Positions 24,881 through 33,059 of a stretch of 64,000 bases of DNA are shown piece by piece. The stretch lies in contig NZ_JALKIL010000001.1 in the NCBI RefSeq assembly GCF_023051105.1, forward strand, positions 237,801 to 301,800. The letters run 5' to 3'. Each line of letters begins with the position of its first letter. The first letter of the stretch is position 1. The stretch is from Anaerobiospirillum sp. NML120449. GTDB lineage: Bacteria; Pseudomonadota; Gammaproteobacteria; Enterobacterales; Succinivibrionaceae. Both the position numbers and the translations under genes were made by a program. The notes under the pieces are model-generated. The model saw only the letters and a program-made list of their open reading frames with translations, had not been told where the DNA came from and did not search any database.

Positions 24881-27205
24881 ATGAATAAAAAGAAAGCTGG
24901 CCAGGCTGTCTTTATTGTGGCAGCTGTTGCGTTACTATGGGCAGGCTTGACTTACGGATCTGGACTCCTGTTTTTTAAACTCAATAAAATGCCCCTTAAT
25001 TATGTCGGCCTGATGACAATCTGGGACTATTTTGCTGTTTATAAAAACCATCCTCATAAGTTCTTAAGAGTATCTGTACAAATATGTGCTTTTGCTCCTT
25101 ATATCATTGCCCTTATAGCCGGAGGAGTAATTGTGTTTACAAATCAGAAGAAAAAGACACTTCACGGTGACGCCAGGTTTGCAACACTGGCCGAGGTCAG
25201 GCAGGCGGGCCTTATCGACCCTCCTAAGGGTCTTGAAAAGACCATCCTGGTAGGTAAATTTCAGAACCATTATCTAACCTATGGCGGCTTCCAGTTCGTA
25301 ATGCTCGCTGCTCCTACACGATCTGGCAAGGGTGTTGGTGTTGTAATTCCTAATTGCCTTAATTACTCAGACAGCCTGGTAGTGCTCGATATTAAGCTGG
25401 AAAACTTTGATATTACAGCCGGATACAGAGCAAAACATGGACAGGAGGTCTACCTGTTCTCCCCGTTTGATACCAACGGAAGAACTCACAGGTATAACCC
25501 TCTTGCCTATATCAGCGATGACCCTGCTTCACGAATGGGCGATATTGATGCTATTGCTGCAGCCTTCTACTCAGGAGGTGATGAGAAAGACAAGTTCTGG
25601 AACGAGCAGGCCAAGGACCTCTTCCGAGGACTGTGCCTTCTGGTATTGGAGACGCCAGATCTCCCAAACACCATTGGCGAGATCCTTAGACAGGCAAGCG
25701 GAAAGGGAAAGCCATTTAAGGAGCATATTGAGGGCATGCTTGCTGCTGCTAAAGAAAAGGGATTTAGCTATTCATCAGGCTGCAGGGACTCTCTGGGCCG
25801 TATTCTTGGCAATTCTGAGAACACTCTGTCCAGCATTGTTGCAACCTTTAATACACCTTTGCTTATTTTCCAGAATCCGAGAGTGGACCAGGCAACATCA
25901 GCTAATGATTTTGACCTGAGAGATGTCAGAAGAAAACGAATGTCAATTTATCTTGGCGTTACCCCTGACAAATTAAAGGATGCTGCAGTTTTAATTAACC
26001 TTTTCTTTGACCAGCTGCTTAACCTTAACACCCGTGTCCTGCCGCAGCAGGACAAAAGCCTGAAGTACCAGTGCCTTATGATCATGGATGAGTTTACCGC
26101 TATAGGTAAGGTCAACATGATTCAACAGGCAATTTCATACCAGGCCGGTTATAACATGCGCGTACTTACCATTATCCAGAACAAGTCTCAGCTGGAAGAT
26201 AAGTATGGAAAGTCTGGAGCCATTACTTTAATGGCTAACCATGCTCTCATGATTATGTACGCACCTTCGCCTGTTGTTCAGTCTGATGCTAACGAGTACT
26301 CAGAGATGCTTGGCTATGAGACATTTATCAGTAAGAACAAATCACATTCATACAGTGGTATTGGCGGTAACGGATCACGCTCTGTAAGCGAGAGTGAACA
26401 GAAAAGAGCACTTATGCTCCCGCAGGAAATTAAGGAGCTCGGTCAGTGGCGTGAGATTGTTTCAATGGAGAATTGCAAGCCAATCCTCTGCGACAAGATC
26501 AAGTACTTTGAAGATCCGGTATTTACTGAAAGAATTAACTGGGAAGCCCCTGAGATACCGGTTCATGATGTAAACGAATTTATTAAGAAGTTTGGTCTTG
26601 GAGGGGGCTCTGATACCTCCAAAAATGACATAGATGTCGAAGCCCTTATGAATGATATGGTTGCCAAGTATGAGGAGCAGGATCGTGAGATTTATCATGA
26701 CCTTTTTGTTAAGCCGATACTTGAAAAGCAATCACAGCAAGATCTTGAGCTTATGAACAAGTTTAATCAGGAGGAGACTATTAAGTCTGAACCTGAATCG
26801 AGTGAGTCCGATGATCTTGCAGCTGCTGCCTCCGCCCTCCCGGCTGCTGCTGAAACAAAGTCCGAAGCCGCTCCGGCATCGGGTACTGATAACGATACAG
26901 GGGCCCAGGCTGCTGCTGAAACAGAGTCCGAGGCCGCTCCGGCATCGGGTTCTGATAACGATACAGAGTCCCTGGCTGCTGCTGAAACAGAGTCCGAAGC
27001 CCCTGCAGCATCGGGTACTGATAACGATACAGAGGCCCTGGCTGCTGCTGAAACAGAGTCCACAACTGCTCCAGCATCGGATGGCGCTACAGGGGCTAAT
27101 ATAAAGGAAAAGGTAAAAAAACCTCTTATGGACCTTGATAACTCAGATGAAGAAAAGCACAGTTTTTCTAAGAACTTCATCTTTGTTGATGACACAAATG
27201 ACTAG
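24881..27205 (+). CDS. virD4: VirD4/TraG coupling protein with acidic repeat tail
   Basis: A 774-residue coupling ATPase that recruits relaxase and other substrates to the channel. Two membrane helices (AVFIVAAVALLWAGLTYGSG and VSVQICAFAPYIIALIAGGV) precede the cytoplasmic ATPase. The Walker A motif is APTRSGKGVGVVIPN with Lys about 150, and Walker B is QCLMIMDEFTAIG. RVLTIIQNKSQL and the GYETFISKNKS block are typical of TraG/VirD4. After about residue 640 comes a non-family C-terminal extension: acidic, Ala-rich 22-residue repeats, then a closing charged stretch. Similar acidic C-terminal extensions in coupling proteins have been tied to substrate choice, fitting the many basic-tailed cargo proteins here. 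The start is at ATG 24881 after ggagagtg. Confidence 0.93.
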   Translation: MNKKKAGQAVFIVAAVALLWAGLTYGSGLLFFKLNKMPLNYVGLMTIWDYFAVYKNHPHKFLRVSVQICAFAPYIIALIAGGVIVFTNQKKKTLHGDARFATLAEVRQAGLIDPPKGLEKTILVGKFQNHYLTYGGFQFVMLAAPTRSGKGVGVVIPNCLNYSDSLVVLDIKLENFDITAGYRAKHGQEVYLFSPFDTNGRTHRYNPLAYISDDPASRMGDIDAIAAAFYSGGDEKDKFWNEQAKDLFRGLCLLVLETPDLPNTIGEILRQASGKGKPFKEHIEGMLAAAKEKGFSYSSGCRDSLGRILGNSENTLSSIVATFNTPLLIFQNPRVDQATSANDFDLRDVRRKRMSIYLGVTPDKLKDAAVLINLFFDQLLNLNTRVLPQQDKSLKYQCLMIMDEFTAIGKVNMIQQAISYQAGYNMRVLTIIQNKSQLEDKYGKSGAITLMANHALMIMYAPSPVVQSDANEYSEMLGYETFISKNKSHSYSGIGGNGSRSVSESEQKRALMLPQEIKELGQWREIVSMENCKPILCDKIKYFEDPVFTERINWEAPEIPVHDVNEFIKKFGLGGGSDTSKNDIDVEALMNDMVAKYEEQDREIYHDLFVKPILEKQSQQDLELMNKFNQEETIKSEPESSESDDLAAAASALPAAAETKSEAAPASGTDNDTGAQAAAETESEAAPASGSDNDTESLAAAETESEAPAASGTDNDTEALAAAETESTTAPASDGATGANIKEKVKKPLMDLDNSDEEKHSFSKNFIFVDDTND
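26843..27090 (+). repeat. 66-bp tandem repeats in the virD4 3' end
   Basis: Three full 66-bp units and a partial fourth encode AAAETESEAAPASGTDNDTE-type repeats of 22 residues. The units are nearly identical at DNA level, so copy number is likely variable. All six frames appear relatively open over the array, which explains long spurious frames here. Confidence 0.85.
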
Positions 27206-27279
27206 GTCTAATATACTGGCTTGTAATCATTTATCCCGGTTACATGGCATCTTAAACAATTATCTTTAAGGAGAGCTTT

Positions 27280-27699
27280 ATGTCTGATAACCTTGAAAAT
27301 GTAGAGAACTATAGAATTATTATTTTTAATAAACCTGAGCATAAAAACATTACACCCAAGTCAGGAGATAATGCTGGCAAGCAAGTTGGCCTGCTGACCT
27401 TCAGGGGCTTTCATCCTGAATATGTTGAAAACTCTGATCAGAAGTTTGTCTCTACCTGGTATCAGATTAACTGCTTCAATGAAAACTCTTTCCCGCTTGC
27501 TGAAATACTAGCTGATGGAATGGCTGTATCTGTGTCAGGAAAGGTTAAAGAGGACAGTTACACCACCAGTGATGGAGAGGTTAAAAAGTCTTTAACTATC
27601 AATGCAAAGAAGATACTGCTTGATCTGCTGCAGCCCGGTATTAAAGGTATTACCTTTGAGAAAGCTCAAAAAGACAATACATACATGAAAAATAAGTAG
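27280..27699 (+). CDS. SSB-like OB-fold protein
   Basis: A 139-residue protein with an OB-fold signature of single-stranded DNA-binding proteins: VSTWYQINCFNENSFPLAEI followed by LADGMAVSVSGKVKEDSYTT and KKSLTINAKKI. It lacks the long acidic tail of chromosomal SSB. An element-borne SSB could coat transferred DNA in the recipient. The ATG follows aaggagagct. The next gene starts 11 bases downstream. Confidence 0.7.
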   Translation: MSDNLENVENYRIIIFNKPEHKNITPKSGDNAGKQVGLLTFRGFHPEYVENSDQKFVSTWYQINCFNENSFPLAEILADGMAVSVSGKVKEDSYTTSDGEVKKSLTINAKKILLDLLQPGIKGITFEKAQKDNTYMKNK

Positions 27700-27710
27700 A
27701 GAGTACACAT

Positions 27711-28286
27711 ATGAAAAGGGTCAAACACATCTTTGCATCTATAACCGCAGTCGCGCTTTTTTCAGCTCCAGGTGCTGCTTTTTCAGCTAATCCAGGCATT
27801 ATGTCGGATCGAAATAATGAGTGCGCAATCTATCTTTGCCTTCCACAAGGGTTTCCTGGCCCATCCTGCAAAAAGCCTCATGAGCTGTTTCTGGAGCGAA
27901 CTACTAAGGCAGACAGCCGCGGAGCTATTATTTATACTCCGCTTCCTCATATAAGCTACTGTCAGGAAAAGATTCCTGATGATCTCGCGCAGAAAGTAGA
28001 TCAGGCTCAAAATTCAACTGTAAGCTACGAAACAGCTTTTGAAGTACATATGCCTGCTTTTAATAAATGTACAAGATGGTCTGCTAAGAATGAGGTCACG
28101 GAAGTCTCATATTGCCAGGCTGTAGCAACAACTCCAGCTCGTGTCTTTGAAAGTAAAGAAAAGCGCCATCCATACGAGACTATTGAGGTCGGCGATAAAC
28201 AATATACTAAACACTTAGCGCCTACACGCATTTATGTTGATGTTCTTGTCGATGGTGAAATTGTAGGCAAGAGATATATTAAATAA
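27711..28286 (+). CDS. Exported Cys-containing conjugation protein (TrbM/TraL-like)
   Basis: A 191-residue protein with a signal peptide (MKRVKHIFASITAVALFSAP, cut after AAFSA). The mature protein begins with a Cys-rich motif, NNECAIYLCLPQGFPGPSC, that resembles small periplasmic proteins of conjugation systems (TrbM/TraL group). Further cysteines around residues 84, 118 and 136 suggest disulfides. The role in the family is poorly defined, probably in pilus or envelope assembly. It is spaced tightly between the SSB-like gene and topoisomerase III. The family name is tentative. Confidence 0.55.
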   Translation: MKRVKHIFASITAVALFSAPGAAFSANPGIMSDRNNECAIYLCLPQGFPGPSCKKPHELFLERTTKADSRGAIIYTPLPHISYCQEKIPDDLAQKVDQAQNSTVSYETAFEVHMPAFNKCTRWSAKNEVTEVSYCQAVATTPARVFESKEKRHPYETIEVGDKQYTKHLAPTRIYVDVLVDGEIVGKRYIK

Positions 28287-28298
28287 AGGGTGATCAAG

Positions 28299-30134
28299 GT
28301 GAGACTTTTCATTGCTGAGAAGCCTTCTGTTGCCAGATGTATTATTGATGCTCTGGGGCTTAGGTCCAAGGAGAAAGGCTATTATATTGCGCTTAATGGT
28401 GACCGGGTCACATGGTGTTTTGGCCATATGCTGGAGCTGGCTGAGCCGGATCACTACCTTGGCTCAAGCGTCCCGGTTAACAGTAAGAATAAAAAGATAT
28501 GGCGCTACGAAGATTTACCCGTCTTTCCTCAAAGATGGGTAAATATCCCTAAAAGCGACAAAGCTGCACGCAGTCAGCTTACAACGATAGGCAAGCTGAT
28601 TAAAGCATGCTCAGTTGTCGTCAACTGTGGGGACCCTGACCGTGAGGGACAGCTGCTTGTTGATGAAATACTCGAACACTTCAAATACAAAAAGCCTGCT
28701 CTTCGTTATCTTTCAAGTGCTCAGGATATGGCTTCTGTCAGGAAGGCTCTTTCGTCTTTAAAGCCGAACAAACACTATGAGGGAATGGCCAATGCTGCAA
28801 GAGCAAGGCAGCGGGCCGACTGGCTTATAGGCATGAATCTTTCCAGAGCTTTTACCCTCTCGGCCGCTAATGAACTTGTCAGTATAGGAAGAGTACAGAC
28901 TCCTACATTAAACCTTGTTGCTGCTCGTGATAAGGAAATAAGGAGCTTTGTCTCTAACACATTCTTTAAAATTAAGGCTCAGCTGGAATATGACGGTATT
29001 AAGTTTATGGCTGACCTTGATTTGGATGGACTGGGCGTTCTGGATAAATCAGGCTACCTCACTAATGGGCACTCTGCTCAGGCTCTGCTTGATAACCTTA
29101 ATAAGTGTAAAGAAATCAGGGTTACTGAAGTAAAGGAGGATAAGACCGAGCTTCAACACCCTCTTTCGTTATCATTGGCCGATATCCAGAAGTATGCGGC
29201 TGATAAGTTTGGCTTCTCGGCTTCGAAAACACTTGAGGTTTGTCAGTCATTGTATGAGACACACAGACTTACAACTTACCCAAGGTCTGACTGCTCTTAC
29301 CTTCCTGAAGCTCAGCATAAAGAGGCTCCTGATGTTTTAAAAGCCCTTTTCCAGGTAAACCCGGACCTTTCAGATCTGATCTTAAAAGCCAACCCGGATA
29401 TCAAGTCCCGTACCTGGAATGACAGCAAAATTACCGCTCACCATGGAATTATTCCTACAACTCAGGTTTTAGATAAATCAAGACTCAGCGAGGACGAGCA
29501 TAAGATATACTCTTACATAGTAAGAGTTTACCTTGCTCAGTTTTTTATCAAGCCTGTGGTATCAACAACAGACATTAAAATGGCTGCAGGCCCTCTTGTT
29601 CTTAAAGCTTCTGGCTCAGTACTGCTGAGAAGTGGTTACAAGCAGGTACTTAATCAAGGCTCCACACATAACACTCAACGTCTTCCCGCATGCCGTAAGG
29701 GTGATACAGTGGAGCTGGTAACTGCCACTATCAACAAAGACAGAACGCGTCCTCCTGCTGCTTATAATGAGGGTAGCCTTATTAAAGCAATGGAGAATAT
29801 TTCAAGTACCGTCTCTCATCCTGACCATAAGAAATATCTTAAAGACGGGGATGGTATTGGTACGTCTGCAACCAGGGCCGAAATTATTGAGGAGCTTAAA
29901 CGTAAGGGCTACTTGAAAGTTGAACGCAAGGTCTTAAAAATAACTGATAAAGCACTGAAGTTTCTCACACACCTTCCAGATATCATAAAGAACCCGGTTC
30001 TTACGGCAATATATGAGTGCAATTTCAGTGAAATTGAAAAAGGAAAAATGAGTATATCTGACTTTGAAAATAAGGTTGTCAGGCCTTTTGTAGTCAAGCA
30101 GGTTAATCTTGCTAAAGGCACTAAAATTAAATGA
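28299..30134 (+). CDS. topB: DNA topoisomerase III (type IA)
   Basis: A 611-residue type IA topoisomerase. The Toprim domain starts RLFIAEKPSVARCIIDALG and includes NCGDPDREGQLLVDEIL. The central arch shows ARARQRADWLIGMNLSRAFT and SIGRVQTPTLNLV. The catalytic Tyr lies in THRLTTYPRSDCSYLP, and DGIGTSATRAEIIEELKRKG follows. It can separate single-strand-linked DNAs during transfer or replication. I chose GTG 28299 because aaggg lies eight bases upstream and the product then begins MRLFIAEKPS as in known TopB; a GTG at 28290 is possible. No zinc-finger tail is present, so it is shorter than the E. coli enzyme. Plasmid-borne topB is common in conjugative elements. Confidence 0.93.
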   Translation: MRLFIAEKPSVARCIIDALGLRSKEKGYYIALNGDRVTWCFGHMLELAEPDHYLGSSVPVNSKNKKIWRYEDLPVFPQRWVNIPKSDKAARSQLTTIGKLIKACSVVVNCGDPDREGQLLVDEILEHFKYKKPALRYLSSAQDMASVRKALSSLKPNKHYEGMANAARARQRADWLIGMNLSRAFTLSAANELVSIGRVQTPTLNLVAARDKEIRSFVSNTFFKIKAQLEYDGIKFMADLDLDGLGVLDKSGYLTNGHSAQALLDNLNKCKEIRVTEVKEDKTELQHPLSLSLADIQKYAADKFGFSASKTLEVCQSLYETHRLTTYPRSDCSYLPEAQHKEAPDVLKALFQVNPDLSDLILKANPDIKSRTWNDSKITAHHGIIPTTQVLDKSRLSEDEHKIYSYIVRVYLAQFFIKPVVSTTDIKMAAGPLVLKASGSVLLRSGYKQVLNQGSTHNTQRLPACRKGDTVELVTATINKDRTRPPAAYNEGSLIKAMENISSTVSHPDHKKYLKDGDGIGTSATRAEIIEELKRKGYLKVERKVLKITDKALKFLTHLPDIIKNPVLTAIYECNFSEIEKGKMSISDFENKVVRPFVVKQVNLAKGTKIK

Positions 30135-30349
30135 TTATCCTTTAATTACGTCTTAAGGGTGGAGGGTTTATTTGCTCTCTGCCCTTTTTAATACCATAGT
30201 TCTCACAAAGCCATAGTGGAAACTCACAGCTGAGCAAGCAAAACATTTCTCCCGGCCTGCCATAATAAGCGTCTTCGCTAAATCATCCGGGAAGTCCGCA
30301 GCTGCTGGTGCAGAACACAGCGCATGATTGAAAACAAAGGAGCTTTGAT

Positions 30350-31654
30350 ATGCTTATTTCCAAAGATGACTATATATGGTTAGAAGATGGTCTTTGTCCT
30401 CCAACAATTAAGTTCCATATAGATAATGCAACTTTTCTTGTAGATACGCTAGGACGCTATGAATTAGATAATGAGGGCAATTTGGCACTCGAACTTCCTG
30501 TTGTATTACCAGTAGTTGAAAACTTTATCAGCTGCTTGCCATGCGACCCAATGATTTATGATGATCCTGAATCCAGATTTTTACATGTCGAGTTACCATT
30601 AGCCAGCTTTAACAATGTGCTGGACACTAATGGTGAGCTTAAGATAAGAGACCCTCTTCATCCGGAGAATGGTGGCTATTTAGAAGTCTTCAAAGCGTGC
30701 AGGTGTCACAACGGAAAAGCAGATGACTGGAGCCCAAGGTTTGATGTCAATATCGCTAAACCATACATGTCAATTACGCCAACTGATATCAATAAGGACA
30801 ATAATCATTACAAAGCTGCTTTTGATAAGCTGGAAAACTGGCTTAATCACTTAAATGTAGAGTTAATTCTTAACGATAGTGAAAGGCACGAACGTTACCC
30901 TTCACCGTACTTTCACTCACACAGTGAGTTTGGGGTATCTCCAAAATCTGACAACCAAAAACACTACGTCTCTTTCCCCACTATGGATATGTTTAAATCT
31001 GAAAACGACTTCCTAAGAGCAGGGGCTATTGTTTGCGCACAATTTACTATTAACAAAGTTTTTCACGGCAGTAAGGACAAAGATCTGAAATTTATCAATA
31101 AATTAGAGGTAGTTAAACACAATTCATTTCCCCGCAACATTAAAGGAAAAACAATTGATAGCAGAGCTCATAATTTAGTGATGGCATCCTCCGCAATGAT
31201 GATCACAGCCCAGCTCGGTGTTACTTTAGATAAAACTGATTTAGCACATTTTTCTAATTGGGACAGAAAGCTTGTATTTGATACAACTGAGAACAGGGAC
31301 AATCTAAAGAGCATTATCAAAGATTCAGTGGACAGCTACCTGTATCAGAGCAGACTAATAAAGGAAGAAGATTACAACTCGTTAATAGAACTTTCATCTC
31401 GAATTCCCGCATATCTAAAGAATCTGGATGTTGATAAAAACATAGCCTCCTCCAAAAACGAAGCAAGCCTCTGGGAAAAGTTCTGTGAATCTCGGAGCAA
31501 TAATCAAATACAAGACAGAAGCATTACATCAAATGATGATAGTTTTAGAGCAAAACTCAATGATTTAGCAAAAGCAATTACAGCCAAAAAGTCTTCTGCA
31601 GCATTAGATACACCATCGTCAAAAGCAGCAAAAAGCGTAACTATGGAAAGATAG
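30350..31654 (+). CDS. Cargo paralog family, member 4 (TMER tail)
   Basis: A 434-residue soluble protein, sister of the next gene. It shares with the 19886-24868 trio the motif RDPLHPENGGYLEV, a FKSENDFLRAGAIV block (against FRSENDYLKACAHL) and ASSAMMITAQLGVTLDKTD (against AGTMIAAQAGVPVTQND), so all five form one superfamily. The tail reads LNDLAKAITAKKSS, then a Ser/Ala/Lys linker and SVTMER. ATG 30350 follows aaaggagctt. The upstream 215-base gap includes another 'ctcccggcctgccataa' motif. The function is unknown; I infer a type IV substrate. Confidence 0.62.
   Translation: MLISKDDYIWLEDGLCPPTIKFHIDNATFLVDTLGRYELDNEGNLALELPVVLPVVENFISCLPCDPMIYDDPESRFLHVELPLASFNNVLDTNGELKIRDPLHPENGGYLEVFKACRCHNGKADDWSPRFDVNIAKPYMSITPTDINKDNNHYKAAFDKLENWLNHLNVELILNDSERHERYPSPYFHSHSEFGVSPKSDNQKHYVSFPTMDMFKSENDFLRAGAIVCAQFTINKVFHGSKDKDLKFINKLEVVKHNSFPRNIKGKTIDSRAHNLVMASSAMMITAQLGVTLDKTDLAHFSNWDRKLVFDTTENRDNLKSIIKDSVDSYLYQSRLIKEEDYNSLIELSSRIPAYLKNLDVDKNIASSKNEASLWEKFCESRSNNQIQDRSITSNDDSFRAKLNDLAKAITAKKSSAALDTPSSKAAKSVTMER
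31562..31652 (+). repeat. 3'-end module shared with member 5
   Basis: The last 91 coding bases match 32951-33041 with only about two differences, although the rest of the two genes differs widely. The module encodes DLAKAITAKKSS through TMER. Confidence 0.85.
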
Positions 31655-31723
31655 TAAGCCGCAGCAATATGCCTCCCCGTATATCGCTGCCGAACCATAA
31701 AATATAGTGATAGGAGAATTGAT

Positions 31724-33043
31724 GTGCAGATTTCAAAAGCTGATTATACATGGGAAGAAATAACTGCCAGGTCCCCAATAATAAATGTTCATGCCGGAAG
31801 GAACAAATTTAAAATTGACTTAGCTAACACATATTTCGGTATAACTAACGACGGATGCTTGATGGTTAAAGAATATGGTATTCCTATTAGAGGAGGGGCC
31901 TATTTGTTTGCAGGCGACAGTCTGACCTTGGGTACAGGAGATGACTTACCTGGACGGGAATTTAAATTTTCGTTGGCATGTTTAGATAAAGTTCTCAACA
32001 GGAACAATGGCGAGCTGCTGATAAAAGACCCTCTTAATCCAGAGAACGGTGGTTATCTGGAGCTTTTTAAGGAGTATAAGCATCATAATGGCGCAAAGGA
32101 TGACTGGACTCCTAAATTTGTTAATTACCTTACTCGTGATATTAAGCAACCTAATGCTCTGAATACAAACGAAGTAAGAGCAGAGCTTGAGCCTGCTTTT
32201 AACAAGCTTGAAAAATGGCTGGATCACCTGAATATCAAGTTAGATTTTACAGATAATTATTCCGACCCTACTATAAGGCTTCAATTTCAGCCATTAAATT
32301 CCAGACTGGACTTTGGCTTTAATGAATACGATGGCAGTAATTTTGTTATCCCCTCACCAAAATACTTTAAATCTGAAAATGACTTTTTAAGAGCTGGGGC
32401 AATTATCTGTGCCCAGGTCGCCACAAGAGAGCTTTTCCATGGCGGAGGTGATCCTGACGCCTTTAAATTTATGAACGAGCTGGGTTTCGTTAAATGCAAA
32501 GAATTAACAGACTCTCGTAATAAATGGAGCTCTGAAGCTTATACCGATAGAGCCAGTAACTTAGTTATGGCATCTTCCGCAATGATGATCACAGCTCAGC
32601 TTGGCGTTACTTTAGATAAGAAAGATTTGTCAATATTTTCAAATTGGGACCGCAAGTTTGTCTTTGATACAAGAGCAAATCGGAAAAACCTGCAAATTAA
32701 ACCTTTTAAACCAAAAGACAGAATTCTTTCTGTCATGGAAAGATTGATATCAGAAAAAGACTATGACACTCTTATAGAACTTTCCTCCCGAATACCTGTT
32801 TATCTTAAGAACATAGACTTAAATAAGGCCATAAGTTCTTCGGCCAATAGACCTGGCCTGTGGGACCAGTTCTGTGAATCCTGGAATACACAAGCACGTG
32901 CCAATAGGGATACCATTGCTGTTCAAAACAGCATTGATGATAAGTTCCGTGACTTAGCAAAAGCAATTACAGCCAAAAAGTCTTCTGCAGCATTAGATAC
33001 ACCTTCGTCAAAAGCAGCAAAAAGCGTAACTATGGAAAGGTAA
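31724..33043 (+). CDS. Cargo paralog family, member 5 (TMER tail)
   Basis: A 439-residue protein parallel to member 4 along its length: QISKADYTWEE at the start, IKDPLNPENGGYLELF, FKSENDFLRAGAIICAQ, ASSAMMITAQLGVTLDKKD, FSNWDRKFVFDT, and LIELSSRIPVYLKN. The two bodies are clearly homologous but far from identical, while the last 30 codons are the same. Translation starts at GTG 31724 after taggagaatt; an ATG two bases earlier is out of frame. It is followed after 16 bases by the relaxase gene, a position that suggests co-transfer with the relaxosome. Confidence 0.62.
   Translation: MQISKADYTWEEITARSPIINVHAGRNKFKIDLANTYFGITNDGCLMVKEYGIPIRGGAYLFAGDSLTLGTGDDLPGREFKFSLACLDKVLNRNNGELLIKDPLNPENGGYLELFKEYKHHNGAKDDWTPKFVNYLTRDIKQPNALNTNEVRAELEPAFNKLEKWLDHLNIKLDFTDNYSDPTIRLQFQPLNSRLDFGFNEYDGSNFVIPSPKYFKSENDFLRAGAIICAQVATRELFHGGGDPDAFKFMNELGFVKCKELTDSRNKWSSEAYTDRASNLVMASSAMMITAQLGVTLDKKDLSIFSNWDRKFVFDTRANRKNLQIKPFKPKDRILSVMERLISEKDYDTLIELSSRIPVYLKNIDLNKAISSSANRPGLWDQFCESWNTQARANRDTIAVQNSIDDKFRDLAKAITAKKSSAALDTPSSKAAKSVTMER
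32951..33041 (+). repeat. 3'-end module shared with member 4
   Basis: This is the second copy of the nearly identical 91-bp 3' end. Its preservation against a diverged background indicates recent gene conversion or cassette reuse of the tail. Confidence 0.85.
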
Positions 33044-33059
33044 TACGTCAGGAGAGTTT

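Noticed and set aside
26767..27195. Minus-strand frame of 142 codons opposite virD4
   Set aside because: It is the antisense of the acidic repeat tail of virD4; composition mirrors the repeat and there is no start signal.
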